A stretch of 64,000 nucleotides of DNA from a virus: positions 1 through 64,000 of IMG/VR virus record IMGVR_UViG_3300011116_000574. One strand, given 5' to 3'. A program made the translations under genes and the position numbers. The notes under the pieces were generated by a model. The model was given only the letters and a program-made list of their open reading frames with translations, made no database searches and was not told the DNA's origin. Shown here in pieces: positions 8,284 to 16,329 of this stretch. Positions within the stretch are counted from its first letter, which is position 1; each line of letters opens with the position of its first letter.

Positions 8284-8514
8284 ATGTCAAAGTTTTTGAA
8301 AAAAATTAAAAAAGCAATACATAATAACCCGACAATTATTTATGGATGGGCATCAGTTGGTGCAACATACATTGTTAAGAAATATCCAGAAATTCCAAAT
8401 GAATTAATTATATTTACATTGTTGAGTTTCTTAGGTCTTAGTCACCGAGTACAAAGAATTGAAGATAAAAAAACAGAGGAAGCCCTCTATACAGAAACCC
8501 CTAAAGGAGAATAA
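8284..8514 (+). CDS. Small membrane protein, candidate holin
   Basis: 76 aa. A basic N terminus precedes two hydrophobic segments (about residues 16-32 and 39-52), and the C terminus is charged. Small size, two possible membrane spans and a place just after the M23 lysin fit a holin, but no family signature is recognised. Its stop shares bases with the next ATG. Confidence 0.5.
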   Translation: MSKFLKKIKKAIHNNPTIIYGWASVGATYIVKKYPEIPNELIIFTLLSFLGLSHRVQRIEDKKTEEALYTETPKGE

Positions 8515-8648
8515 TGGGAAAACATCACGACAAAATAGCGGAAGCACTAGAAATCCGCAGAAAACATACCCCAAATAAAAGCGGGTACAATACACCAGGA
8601 TCCATGAACAAGAAAAAAACTGGCTACAAAAAGCGTTCAGGCAGATAG
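8514..8648 (+). CDS. Hypothetical basic 44-residue protein
   Basis: It starts at ATG 8514, overlapping the candidate holin stop (TAATG), and ends at TAG 8648. The sequence is rich in Lys, Arg and His (IRRKHTPNKSGY...NKKKTGYKKRSGR). The coupling to the upstream gene supports translation. It may bind nucleic acid or membrane; no family is recognised. Confidence 0.55.
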   Translation: MGKHHDKIAEALEIRRKHTPNKSGYNTPGSMNKKKTGYKKRSGR

Positions 8649-8653
8649 TAAGG

Positions 8654-8659
8654 TATAAT
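8654..8659 (+). promoter_or_regulatory. -10 promoter of the leaderless dps-like gene
   Basis: AAGGTATAAT with TATAAT at 8654-8659 is followed by 6 bases and then ATG at 8666. This is the spacing expected for a leaderless mRNA. Confidence 0.6.
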
Positions 8660-8665
8660 ATACAT

Positions 8666-9115
8666 ATGGATGAATTAGCTTTATTACTTAGAAAAGCCCA
8701 GGCAAATGCATTTCAGATGTATTCTCAGTCGCATGGGTACCATTGGAATGTGGTTGGTCCACATTTTAAACAATTTCACGCATTCTTTCTTGAGATTTAC
8801 GAAGATGTGTTTGACTCAGTTGACCTTTATGCAGAAATGCAGCGCAAGATTGGTAAGTATGCACCATTTGGTGCAGCAAACATGGCACTAATTTCAGATG
8901 TTCAAATTAATGACACCCTTGACCTAAAGCCATACGATATGCTACAGGAACTTTACAAAACAAATAACACTGTTTTGGAAAGCCTTACTAAACTGTTTGA
9001 CAAATCTAATGAATTGAATGAGCAGGGTATTTGCAATGATGTTGCAGCCCGCATTTCACAGCATCAATTCTGGGCATGGCAGATCAAAGCTTCATTTGAG
9101 TGGGGCTGGGGGTAA
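8666..9115 (+). CDS. Dps-like ferritin family protein
   Basis: 149 aa, the usual Dps length. The intersubunit ferroxidase residues fit: H26 (HWNV), H38, D53 and E57, with the same spacing as in Listeria Dps. Dps forms 12-subunit shells that oxidise and store iron, and some bind DNA. No long basic tail is present, so iron and peroxide protection is more likely than DNA packing. It has its own promoter, and its stop overlaps the HAD gene start. Confidence 0.85.
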   Translation: MDELALLLRKAQANAFQMYSQSHGYHWNVVGPHFKQFHAFFLEIYEDVFDSVDLYAEMQRKIGKYAPFGAANMALISDVQINDTLDLKPYDMLQELYKTNNTVLESLTKLFDKSNELNEQGICNDVAARISQHQFWAWQIKASFEWGWG

Positions 9116-9525
9116 TGAAGCCCAAAGCGATTGTTTGTGATATTCACAATACAGTCCTGATTCCCGACAAGAATGATAAGCCTATAAACAATGTCATTGA
9201 ATTCTTGAAAGAGCATGCGTCAACTCACAGAATAATTATGATGACATCTAGTCCAGAAAAAGATCGGGCAGAAGTCACAAAAGATCTCAGAGACCTTAAA
9301 ATACCTTTTGATGAAATAATTATGAATAAGTTGGAAGAAGACTCCGATGACTATAAGTATGATGCCATGAAAGACCTATTGGTTAAATATGATGTCACCC
9401 TATTTATTGATAATAAAAAAGAGAATCGTAAGGCTATTAAAAAGCTGGGAATCCGTACAAAAAAACCTGAAAACATTTCAAATAAAATATTGACAAAGAC
9501 CGTTTGGTCTGGTATATTTATATAA
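9115..9525 (+). CDS. HAD superfamily protein with altered motif I
   Basis: 136 aa from ATG at 9115. Motif I reads D9-I-H-N-T; in phosphatases it is normally DxDxT, so the second Asp (general acid) is His. Motif II is in MMTSSPEKD and motif IV in FIDNKKEN. It resembles T4 polynucleotide kinase 3'-phosphatase-type domains but may have altered activity. It ends TVWSGIFI, like the W-x-G-x-F tails elsewhere. The tail codons also contain the next promoter. Confidence 0.7.
   Translation: MKPKAIVCDIHNTVLIPDKNDKPINNVIEFLKEHASTHRIIMMTSSPEKDRAEVTKDLRDLKIPFDEIIMNKLEEDSDDYKYDAMKDLLVKYDVTLFIDNKKENRKAIKKLGIRTKKPENISNKILTKTVWSGIFI
9490..9518 (+). promoter_or_regulatory. Promoter inside the HAD gene end, for tRNA-Arg
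   Basis: TTGACA at 9490-9495, an exact 17-base spacer, and TATATT at 9513-9518. It overlaps the last codons of the HAD gene and points at the tRNA at 9535. Confidence 0.65.
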
Positions 9526-9534
9526 TAGCAATTA

Positions 9535-9607
9535 GCCCCATTAGCTCAGCAGATAGAGCAAACGGTTTCTACCCGTTAGGTCGTGGGTGCAAATCCTACA
9601 TGGGGTA
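9535..9607 (+). tRNA. tRNA-Arg (TCT)
   Basis: Acceptor GCCCCAT/ATGGGGT (terminal G-U), D stem GCTC/GAGC, anticodon stem AACGG/CCGTT with loop TTTCTAC, anticodon TCT, and T arm GTGGG/CCTAC. CCA is not encoded. TCT reads AGA/AGG, and AGA is common in this AT-rich phage. Confidence 0.92.
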
Positions 9608-9624
9608 CTAAAAGAAAGAAAAGA

Positions 9625-10047
9625 ATGTCAGAATTATCAGAAAGCATCCTGAAGCTTCGTGCCGAAGGAAAAAGTTATAATGAAATAAAAAATGAATTGG
9701 GTTGTTCTAAGGGAACAATCTCTTATTATCTTGGGGAAGATCAAAAAGAAAAAACTGGTGCTAGACGGCGGGATAATAGAAGTAAAAACCTTAGAACTTT
9801 TCATGCGTATAAAGAAGAAACTGGATGCACTGACTGTGGAGAAAAGTATCCTTATTTTGTTTTAGAGTTTGACCACAAGCCAGAATTTGAAAAAATTGAT
9901 ACTGTTTATAAAGTTTTAACCAAGTACGGAGTAGAAAAAGCTTGGGAAGAGATTGCCAAATGTGATGTGGTTTGTGCTAATTGTCACAAAATAAGGACAT
10001 ATATGCGTAAACCTTTTGGTGAAGGACCCTTGACTTTATTCAAATAA
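9625..10047 (+). CDS. HNH endonuclease with N-terminal helix-turn-helix
   Basis: 140 aa from ATG at 9625; upstream starts would overlap the tRNA. Residues about 5-35 form an HTH (SILKLRAEGKSYNEIKNELG then CSKGTISYYL). The nuclease has TDCGEKY, EFDHKPEF and CANCHKIRT. It starts 18 bases after tRNA-Arg, repeating the tRNA-then-HNH order at 6849-7296. A free-standing homing nuclease is likely. Confidence 0.82.
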   Translation: MSELSESILKLRAEGKSYNEIKNELGCSKGTISYYLGEDQKEKTGARRRDNRSKNLRTFHAYKEETGCTDCGEKYPYFVLEFDHKPEFEKIDTVYKVLTKYGVEKAWEEIAKCDVVCANCHKIRTYMRKPFGEGPLTLFK

Positions 10048-10065
10048 AATAGTAAACTAGAAGTA

Positions 10066-10527
10066 ATGCGATTCAAAACCAAAGTCTTGATTCCCGTTAT
10101 TGCGCTTCTTGCGAGTTTACTCGTATCGCTACCAATAGCCCAGAATCAAGCTAACGCTAATGAAAGACAGAGCAGGTGTAAAGTTTCGGCTTCACGAAGT
10201 TATACTAGGGTTCCATATGCGACCCCAACATATAACAAAAGATTTGCACTCGCATACATGTCCAATAAGTATGGATGGTGCGGGCAGCAATTTACCTGTT
10301 TAACAACATTGTGGAACAGAGAAAGTGGTTGGAGAGTAAATGCTCACAATCCATCTGGTGCACACGGAATACCACAAGCATTGCCAGGATCTAAAATGGC
10401 AAAATTTGGAAAGAAATGGAGAACCGACCCACAGGTTCAAATTAAGTGGGGACTACATTATATCAAGAATAGATATGGGAGTCCCTGCAACGCCTTGGGT
10501 CACTCTTATAATTTCGGCTGGTATTAA
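10066..10527 (+). CDS. Secreted lytic transglycosylase-like protein
   Basis: 153 aa. A signal peptide is clear (MRFKTK, then hydrophobic to about residue 25, AxA-like site near 31). The catalytic domain has Glu86 in WNRESGW, then HGIPQALPGSKMA and IKWGLHYIKNRYG. This is the actinobacterial SLT-like fold that cleaves glycan strands. A -10 box (TAAACT) lies 7 bases before ATG, so the mRNA may be leaderless. It complements the M23 lysin. Confidence 0.82.
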   Translation: MRFKTKVLIPVIALLASLLVSLPIAQNQANANERQSRCKVSASRSYTRVPYATPTYNKRFALAYMSNKYGWCGQQFTCLTTLWNRESGWRVNAHNPSGAHGIPQALPGSKMAKFGKKWRTDPQVQIKWGLHYIKNRYGSPCNALGHSYNFGWY

Positions 10528-10533
10528 AAATAA

Positions 10534-10597
10534 GACGGTATGGTGTTGTAATTAGCATCCTTCGGAGAGTCTGGGTTAAAATCCCAGCCATACCGTC
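10534..10597 (+). ncRNA. tRNA-like RNA lacking room for an anticodon arm
   Basis: A 10-bp terminal stem (GACGGTATGG with CCATACCGTC) and a perfect T arm (CTGGG-TTAAAAT-CCCAG) look like a tRNA. Only 27 bases lie between the 5' stem and the T arm, against about 41 in a normal tRNA. They hold a D-arm-like stretch and a small TCC-TTC-GGA hairpin. It is either a decayed tRNA or a functional tRNA-like RNA. Confidence 0.6.
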
Positions 10598-10601
10598 ATA
10601 A

Positions 10602-10673
10602 TCTTCCTTAGCTCAACGGCAGAGCATGCGACTGTTAATCGCAGGGTTCTTGGTTCGAATCCAAGAGGGAGAG
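10602..10673 (+). tRNA. tRNA-Asn (GTT)
   Basis: Acceptor TCTTCCT/AGGGAGA with one wobble, D stem GCTC/GAGC, anticodon stem TGCGA/TCGCA with loop CTGTTAA, and T arm CTTGG-TTCGAAT-CCAAG. CCA is not encoded. It is the third RNA of the tRNA cluster. Confidence 0.95.
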
Positions 10674-10753
10674 CAAGCAATATGTATTTAATCGGTTGTA
10701 CATATTCCCACACGATGTAATGGCGTGGCAAGCCGACCTATATTAAGGAAAAA

Positions 10754-10909
10754 ATGAAAGAGATCATACTGTCAACATTAACGGGTGCTGCCTGTGGCGT
10801 TGTATTTGCACTACTAAAACTTCCAGTTCCAGCCCCACCAGTTTTATCTGGAGTAATGGGAATTGTTGGGTTGTGGATTGGTTATACATTAATTCACGGA
10901 GGAGGATAG
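10754..10909 (+). CDS. XapX domain membrane protein
   Basis: 51 aa, ATG 10754 to TAG 10909. It matches the small XapX (DUF1427) pattern: two hydrophobic segments joined by LLKLPVPAPPVLSGVMGIVG. This is a two-span membrane protein of unknown function found in many bacteria. A good AAGGA site lies before the ATG. The next small membrane gene follows 3 bases later, so the pair may act together, perhaps at lysis. Confidence 0.75.
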   Translation: MKEIILSTLTGAACGVVFALLKLPVPAPPVLSGVMGIVGLWIGYTLIHGGG

Positions 10910-10912
10910 GTT

Positions 10913-11011
10913 ATGATAAAACGATTTGTAATGGGAATTGTTGGGACAGTTGGTCTAGCATTCATACTCTCTGCATTTAAGCATGAGGATAAAAATAAAA
11001 AATCTGAATAA
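10913..11011 (+). CDS. Single-span membrane mini-protein
   Basis: 32 aa: MIKRFVMGIVGTVGLAFILS then a charged tail. One membrane helix with an Arg/Lys N-side suggests a cytoplasmic tail. An AGGAGG site sits upstream inside the XapX gene end. The function is unknown; a spanin- or holin-like accessory role is possible. Confidence 0.5.
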   Translation: MIKRFVMGIVGTVGLAFILSAFKHEDKNKKSE

Positions 11012-11017
11012 AAAAAT

Positions 11018-11089
11018 GCCTCTTTAGCTCAGTGGTAGAGCATCGCTCTTGTAAAGCGAGGGTCATCCGTTCAAATCGGATAAGAGGCT
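11018..11089 (+). tRNA. tRNA-Thr (TGT)
   Basis: Acceptor GCCTCTT/AAGAGGC, D stem GCTC/GAGC, anticodon stem TCGCT/AGCGA with loop CTTGTAA, and T arm ATCCG-TTCAAAT-CGGAT. All stems are intact. CCA is not encoded. Confidence 0.95.
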
Positions 11090-11093
11090 CTAA

Positions 11094-11170
11094 ACAGATA
11101 TAGCTCAGCTGGTTAGAGCACCAAACTGATAATTTGGGGGTCGGTAGTTCAAGTCTACCTATCTGTACCA
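11094..11170 (+). tRNA. tRNA-Ile (GAT), CCA encoded
   Basis: Acceptor ACAGATA/TATCTGT, D stem GCTC/GAGC, anticodon stem CCAAA/TTTGG with loop CTGATAA, T arm GGTAG-TTCAAGT-CTACC, then A and an encoded CCA. It is the only tRNA in this window with CCA in the DNA. Confidence 0.95.
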
Positions 11171-11196
11171 GAATCTTTTTATTACAAGGTTCTTTG

Positions 11197-11225
11197 TTGC
11201 GTAATAATTATATAAATTGTATAAT
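11197..11225 (+). promoter_or_regulatory. Promoter of the glycan operon
   Basis: TTGCGT at 11197-11202, a 17-base spacer, and TATAAT at 11220-11225, 22 bases before the ATG of the methyltransferase. It is the only clear promoter before the overlapping run 11248-18928. Confidence 0.6.
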
Positions 11226-11247
11226 GTTATAGATAAAAAGGATAAAA

Positions 11248-11835
11248 ATGAATTCAAAAATTCTAGGTGATTTATTTATAAAGCATGGTAGTGATAAGTC
11301 AGACCCACATAATTATGAAGAAACATATGCAAAAATTCTTCCAGATAATTTAAACAATTTATTAGAAATTGGTATTTCAAATACCGATGCAGATCATTCA
11401 TCTTTGCATGCTTGGTCAGAAATTTATCCAGATGCAAAAATTTGGGGTGCGGATATTGTATTTGAAAAGTTAATTAATAAAGATAATATTTCTAGTTACT
11501 TATTAGATCAATCATCAGCAGAATCATTAGACAACTTTAAACTATTTTTAAACAATAAGTTTGATGTTATTATTGATGATGGATCCCATGTGTTTGCACA
11601 TGCCAAGCTAACCGTTGAGAAACTTTTTGATTGTTTAAAGGAAGACGGCATTTATTGTATTGAAGATATTGCCAAAGGACCTCTTTGGTATTGTGAGCAA
11701 ACGGTAAAGCAATGGACAGATTATTTAGACACCCGCACAGATATAAGATATGATGTTTATGACAGTAGAGAAGACTTGGGTGCGGAAGATGACAGCGTTA
11801 TTATTACCATTAGAAAGATTAAAAATGAATTATGA
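11248..11835 (+). CDS. SAM-dependent methyltransferase, class I
   Basis: 195 aa. The motif LLEIGISNTDADHSSLHAW is the SAM-binding loop, ADIVFEK the second acidic strand, and FDVIIDDGSH the motif of sugar O-methyltransferases of the macrocin or rhamnosyl-tetracenomycin type. GSDK(S) near residue 15 also fits that group. It probably methylates a sugar of the glycan made by the following genes. It overlaps the next gene by 11 bases. Confidence 0.75.
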   Translation: MNSKILGDLFIKHGSDKSDPHNYEETYAKILPDNLNNLLEIGISNTDADHSSLHAWSEIYPDAKIWGADIVFEKLINKDNISSYLLDQSSAESLDNFKLFLNNKFDVIIDDGSHVFAHAKLTVEKLFDCLKEDGIYCIEDIAKGPLWYCEQTVKQWTDYLDTRTDIRYDVYDSREDLGAEDDSVIITIRKIKNEL

Positions 11836-12604
11836 TGTAACAATAAAGTCTCACCCAAAAGATTATCACAAACTTAGTCTTGTTGTAGAGTCTTTGTCGT
11901 TTTTATCTCCCCAGCCTAAAAATATTTATATTATAAGTCCAGATGGATTTATTCCAGAAAGTAAAAAGTATAAAGATATATTGGTGGCAGTAAAAGACTC
12001 TGAGATTGTTCCAAATATAGACAGGGATAAGTTTGCTGAAAGAAAAAATTGGGCATGGCAAAATTCTTTATCTATACTGCAAGATATAACAGAGAATGAT
12101 TTATACCTAGATGTTCAATCAGATAATTTCTTTATAAAAGAAGTAGAGCTTTTTGACCCTGAGAAAAAACCAAAACTCTTTAGGTCTATTCAAAACCTAA
12201 ACAATAATGCTGGGTGGTCTCCATATTTTGTTTTTAATAAAAATGTATTTGATTTAGATAGAACTTGGGATGGATACTCTTACATAATTGAATTTATGCT
12301 GTATGACAAAAAAATACTTAAAGATTTTTTTATTAATAAATTTGGATCCATAGATAATTTGTTGTTGAATATGTACAAAAACAATAACAACTTTAGCTAT
12401 CTGGGAGATCAAGAATTTTATGGCAGTTTAGTTGAATCTTTATATCCAAATAAATATAGTTTTGTGGACAATACCCCAGTAATACTTGGTGGTTCCGACA
12501 ATGATGTCACTGTTGAATTTTTAAAAGAATACGAAGATAAAATAAAAAAAATGTATCCAGAAACTATTGCATTTAGTTATCACACATGGAGAAGAACAGA
12601 ATGA
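11825..12604 (+). CDS. Glycosyltransferase-like protein (DUF6492-like)
   Basis: 259 aa from ATG at 11825, overlapping the methyltransferase end. The N terminus [20 protein letters not shown] and the segment [10 protein letters not shown] are reminiscent of DUF6492 and related GT-A proteins. No DxD is certain. It overlaps gmd by ATGA. A glycosyltransferase role is inferred from fold-like features and context. Confidence 0.5.
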   Translation: MNYDVTIKSHPKDYHKLSLVVESLSFLSPQPKNIYIISPDGFIPESKKYKDILVAVKDSEIVPNIDRDKFAERKNWAWQNSLSILQDITENDLYLDVQSDNFFIKEVELFDPEKKPKLFRSIQNLNNNAGWSPYFVFNKNVFDLDRTWDGYSYIIEFMLYDKKILKDFFINKFGSIDNLLLNMYKNNNNFSYLGDQEFYGSLVESLYPNKYSFVDNTPVILGGSDNDVTVEFLKEYEDKIKKMYPETIAFSYHTWRRTE

Positions 12605-13614
12605 AAAAAGCTTTAATTACTGGGGTCACAGGTCAGGATGGTTCATATCTTGCAGAGCTGCTACTCGAAAAAGGATATGAGGTTCACGGAATTAAGCGCA
12701 GATCCTCATCTTTTAATACAGAGCGTGTCGATCATATATTTGAAAGCAACCCAAATTTTTACTTACATTATGGAGACTTGACAGACTCAACAAACATAAT
12801 TAGATTGTTAAATGAAATCAGACCAGATGAGGTTTATAACCTTGGCGCACAAAGTCATGTTCATGTATCCTTTGAAACTCCAGAATACACTGCAAATTCA
12901 GATGCGCTTGGAGTATTAAGAATGTTAGAAGCAATTAGAATTTTAAATATGGAAAAATCTGTAAAATTTTATCAGGCTTCTACATCCGAAATGTATGGTT
13001 TGGTTCAGGAGATTCCACAAAAGGAAACCACACCATTTTATCCTCGCTCACCCTATGGTGTTGCAAAATTATATGGTTATTGGATTACAAAAAATTACCG
13101 CGAAGCTTACGGAATGTTTGCTTGTAGTGGTATTTTGTTTAATCACGAATCTCCAAGGCGTGGAGAGACATTTGTTACTCAAAAAATTGTAATGGCTTTG
13201 CGAAATATTTCTGAAGGAGAACAGGATTGTTTATATCTTGGAAACCTTAACGCTTTAAGAGATTGGGGTCATGCAAAAGATTTTGTTCGTGCAATGTGGT
13301 TAATGTTACAGCAAGAAGATCCAGAAGATTATGTTATTGCAACAGGAGAACAATATTCAGTTCGGCAATTTGTTGAAGCTTGTGCCCCGTATTTTGGAAT
13401 GAATATTGAATGGGTCGGAGAGGGCTTAGATGAAGTTGGAATAGATACCAATAGCAATAAGGTCGTAATTAAAATTAACCCTAAATATTTTAGACCTACT
13501 GAGGTTGAAAGTTTATTGGGAGATTCTACATTAGCTCAAAATGTTTTGGGCTGGAAGCCAGAAATTAGCTTTGAAGAATTGATTAAGGATATGTGTTTAA
13601 ATGGAACTAGATAG
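12601..13614 (+). CDS. gmd: GDP-mannose 4,6-dehydratase
   Basis: 337 aa. Strong Gmd signature: [20 protein letters not shown] at residues 8-27, [35 protein letters not shown], and [16 protein letters not shown]. It turns GDP-D-mannose into GDP-4-keto-6-deoxy-D-mannose, the branch point for fucose, rhamnose, perosamine and colitose. It acts in the cytoplasm. It is coupled to its neighbours by ATGA and a 14-base overlap. Confidence 0.95.
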   Translation: MKKALITGVTGQDGSYLAELLLEKGYEVHGIKRRSSSFNTERVDHIFESNPNFYLHYGDLTDSTNIIRLLNEIRPDEVYNLGAQSHVHVSFETPEYTANSDALGVLRMLEAIRILNMEKSVKFYQASTSEMYGLVQEIPQKETTPFYPRSPYGVAKLYGYWITKNYREAYGMFACSGILFNHESPRRGETFVTQKIVMALRNISEGEQDCLYLGNLNALRDWGHAKDFVRAMWLMLQQEDPEDYVIATGEQYSVRQFVEACAPYFGMNIEWVGEGLDEVGIDTNSNKVVIKINPKYFRPTEVESLLGDSTLAQNVLGWKPEISFEELIKDMCLNGTR

Positions 13615-14542
13615 CAGAATTTTTGTTGCTGGTCATAATGGATTAGTTGGCTCAGCAATTGTTAGAAAACTTAAAGAATTGGGCTATAGCAATATTATTA
13701 CTGTAGATAAATCAGAAATTGACTTGAGGGATAAAGAAAAAGTTGATTGGTTGATGTCTGCATACATTCCAGAATATGTTTTCCTTGCTGCTGCAAAAGT
13801 GGGCGGTATCGGGCACAACAAAAAGTTTCCCGCAGACTTTATTTATGATAATCTTCAAATACAAAATAACATTATTCATTCTGCAAATAAGCATAAAGTT
13901 ACTAAGCTTTTGTTTTTAGGTTCGGCATGCATTTATCCAAAAATAACTCCACAGCCAATTAAAGAAGAATATTTATTAAGTAGTTACCTAGAGCCAACAA
14001 ACGAAGGTTATTCCATTGCCAAAATTGCGGGACTTAAAATGTGTCAAATGTACAATAGTCAGTATGGACTTAATGCTATTTCCGTTATGCCAGCAAATAT
14101 TTATGGAGTCAACGATAATTTTAATGTTGAAGAGTGTCATGTTATTCCAGCAATGATTAATAAATTTATTTCAGCTAAAAATAATAATATGGAAGATGTT
14201 GTTTTGTTTGGAGACGGGACTCCAACAAGAGAATTTCTTTATGTTGATGATCTTGCAGATGCTTGCATATTTTTAATGAATAATTACGATAGTCCAGAAC
14301 ACATTAACATTGGTTCTTCAGAAGAATATACTATTGCCAACCTTGCAGAAATTGTTGCAAGTGCAGTTGGGTTTACTGGAAATATTGTTTGGGATACATC
14401 AAAGCCTAACGGTACACCAAGAAGAAAACTGGATAGTTCACGAGCAAAGCATTTGGGCTGGGAGTCAACAACAACATTAAATGATGGAATTGCTAAAACA
14501 ATAGACTGGTTTGTTAAGGATGGAGACAGGCGTAATGGCTAA
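13601..14542 (+). CDS. GDP-L-fucose or GDP-L-colitose synthase (epimerase/reductase)
   Basis: 313 aa. Rossmann motif [29 protein letters not shown] and catalytic Y-S-I-A-K mark the GDP-fucose synthase family, which epimerises and then reduces a GDP-4-keto sugar. The colitose enzyme ColC is a homologue acting on the 3-deoxy intermediate. The dehydratase in the next gene favours the colitose version; GDP-L-fucose remains possible. Confidence 0.85.
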   Translation: MELDSRIFVAGHNGLVGSAIVRKLKELGYSNIITVDKSEIDLRDKEKVDWLMSAYIPEYVFLAAAKVGGIGHNKKFPADFIYDNLQIQNNIIHSANKHKVTKLLFLGSACIYPKITPQPIKEEYLLSSYLEPTNEGYSIAKIAGLKMCQMYNSQYGLNAISVMPANIYGVNDNFNVEECHVIPAMINKFISAKNNNMEDVVLFGDGTPTREFLYVDDLADACIFLMNNYDSPEHINIGSSEEYTIANLAEIVASAVGFTGNIVWDTSKPNGTPRRKLDSSRAKHLGWESTTTLNDGIAKTIDWFVKDGDRRNG

Positions 14543-15701
14543 ATGGAAATTGATGCAAAATACAATCACCATAAAGGATAGATTAAGAATTGCTAAATTT
14601 GTGCTGACCACAAAACAATTTACTAATGGTAAAATGGTAAAGAATTTTGAAGAATTGTGGAGCAAATGGTTAGGCGTAAAACATTCTCTTTTTGTTTCTT
14701 CTGGAAGCACAGCAAACTTTTTGTTAATCGCTGCCATAAAAGAAAAATATAACTTAAAAGACGGAGATAAAGTTCTTCTTCCCGCTTGCACCTGGGTAAC
14801 AAATGTTGGACCTATCATTCAACTAGGACTGCAACCAATCTTCTGCGATGTAAACACTGATAACTTTAGCTTTGATCTTGCTGAAATAGAAAAAATCAAA
14901 AAGGATCATCCAGACATTAAATTAATTTTTGTAACACATTTACTTGGCTTTGCTGCACAAAACGAAGAATACCAAAAGGCTTTTCCAAAAGCCATCATTG
15001 TTGATGATGTTTGCGAATCACATGGAGTACAATTTAAAGATGGCACCAAAGTGGGTTCAGATAGTCTTGGTTCTACATTTAGTTTTTACTTTGGTCATCA
15101 CATGACCACTATTGAAGGTGGTATGGTGTGTACAAATGACACGGAGCTATATGACCTAATGAAGATGAAAAGAAGTCATGGTCTTTCCAGAGAATCAATT
15201 AAATCTAATGAGTATGCAAAACAATATCCAGAAATAAACAAATCTTTTTTATTTATTACTGATGGTTATAATTTTAGAAACCATGAGATTTGTGCTGTGT
15301 TGGGTATATCTCAACTTAAAAGACTAGACAAAATGATTCAAATTCGTAGAAAAAACTATTCCGTATTTTATAAAATAATGCAAGAGCATAAAAACAAGTT
15401 TCTTTCAGTAAGAGAGAATTTAACCAATAGCAGTTTTTGCTTTCCAATTATTTGTAAAAGTAAAGATATTTATGAAAAATTAATTTATGAGTTAGAAAAA
15501 AATAAAATTGAATACAGACCAATTGTTGGGGGAAATTTACTCAAGCATCCATTTTTAAAAGAATATGAATTATGTTCAGTAAAAGAAATTAAAAATGCAG
15601 ACATAATAAATGATTATGGTGTATACTTAGGAAACAATCATTTTGTTGGAAAAAAACAGCTTAAATTATTAAAAAAAATATTGGAGAATATAAATGAGTG
15701 A
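14535..15701 (+). CDS. colD: DegT-family PLP enzyme, His-type: probable GDP-4-keto-6-deoxymannose 3-dehydratase (ColD-like)
   Basis: 388 aa from ATG at 14535. Fold-type I features include SSGSTANFLL, LPACTWVTN and the PLP Asp in IIVDDVCESHG. Where aminotransferases have the PLP-binding Lys, this reads SFYFGHHMTTIEGGM with His188-His189. Replacement of that Lys by His is the hallmark of ColD, which removes the 3-hydroxyl instead of transaminating. E. coli ColD, as I recall it, also uses His188. With gmd and a fucose-synthase homologue, the product would be GDP-L-colitose. Confidence 0.85.
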   Translation: MAKWKLMQNTITIKDRLRIAKFVLTTKQFTNGKMVKNFEELWSKWLGVKHSLFVSSGSTANFLLIAAIKEKYNLKDGDKVLLPACTWVTNVGPIIQLGLQPIFCDVNTDNFSFDLAEIEKIKKDHPDIKLIFVTHLLGFAAQNEEYQKAFPKAIIVDDVCESHGVQFKDGTKVGSDSLGSTFSFYFGHHMTTIEGGMVCTNDTELYDLMKMKRSHGLSRESIKSNEYAKQYPEINKSFLFITDGYNFRNHEICAVLGISQLKRLDKMIQIRRKNYSVFYKIMQEHKNKFLSVRENLTNSSFCFPIICKSKDIYEKLIYELEKNKIEYRPIVGGNLLKHPFLKEYELCSVKEIKNADIINDYGVYLGNNHFVGKKQLKLLKKILENINE

Positions 15702-16329
15702 CTTAGCTTACTTAGTGGATTTATACAAAGCAAACATTGGTGATACCGCCGACACCATATTTGACATCGGATCTAGAGATGGTGATGATGCAAAGTATCT
15801 TGCAGACTCTTTGAGCGCAAAAAATGTATTTACATTTGAAGCTAATCCAGATTGTTATACTTTAATTGAAAATTCTTATCCAGATTTTAAAAATATTTAT
15901 GGTGCTATATCAAATTATAAAGGCAACGCAAATTTTAACATGGTTGTTTCATCCGATTGGGAGGCAGTAGGAACATCATCACTTAAAGATAGAAGTGACG
16001 ATTGGTACTCAGACAAGGCAAGAAAAATTACTGTACCTGTAAATACAATAAAAAATATTATAAAAGACTACAGCATTCCAGGACCACTTGACCTTGTAAA
16101 AATTGATACCGAGGGCTGTTCTTTTGAAGTGCTTGAGGGTTTTTCAGATGAGATTGAAAATGTAAAAATGTTTCATGTAGAAAATGAAACATACCAGTAT
16201 TGGCAAGATCAAAAACTTGCTAATGAAGTTGGGGATTTTTTGCAAAGCAAAGGTTTTGTTTTAATTAATTCATATAATTTTGCTGCAAATAGTGTTGATG
16301 AGGTATGGATAAATGGCAATATCGTTTAG
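15694..16329 (+). CDS. FkbM family methyltransferase
   Basis: 211 aa. IFDIGSRDGDDAKYL is the SAM loop, VFTFEANPDCYTLIE the acidic strand, and DLVKIDTEGCSFEVLEGF the FkbM catalytic-region signature. The family O-methylates sugars and other hydroxyls. It is the second methyltransferase of the operon and overlaps both neighbours. It probably caps the glycan. Confidence 0.85.
   Translation: MSDLAYLVDLYKANIGDTADTIFDIGSRDGDDAKYLADSLSAKNVFTFEANPDCYTLIENSYPDFKNIYGAISNYKGNANFNMVVSSDWEAVGTSSLKDRSDDWYSDKARKITVPVNTIKNIIKDYSIPGPLDLVKIDTEGCSFEVLEGFSDEIENVKMFHVENETYQYWQDQKLANEVGDFLQSKGFVLINSYNFAANSVDEVWINGNIV

Noticed and set aside
14535-15701. GDP-perosamine synthase (4-aminotransferase)
   Set aside because: The PLP-binding Lys expected in SxxxxK-GEGG is His here, which points to a dehydratase of ColD type.
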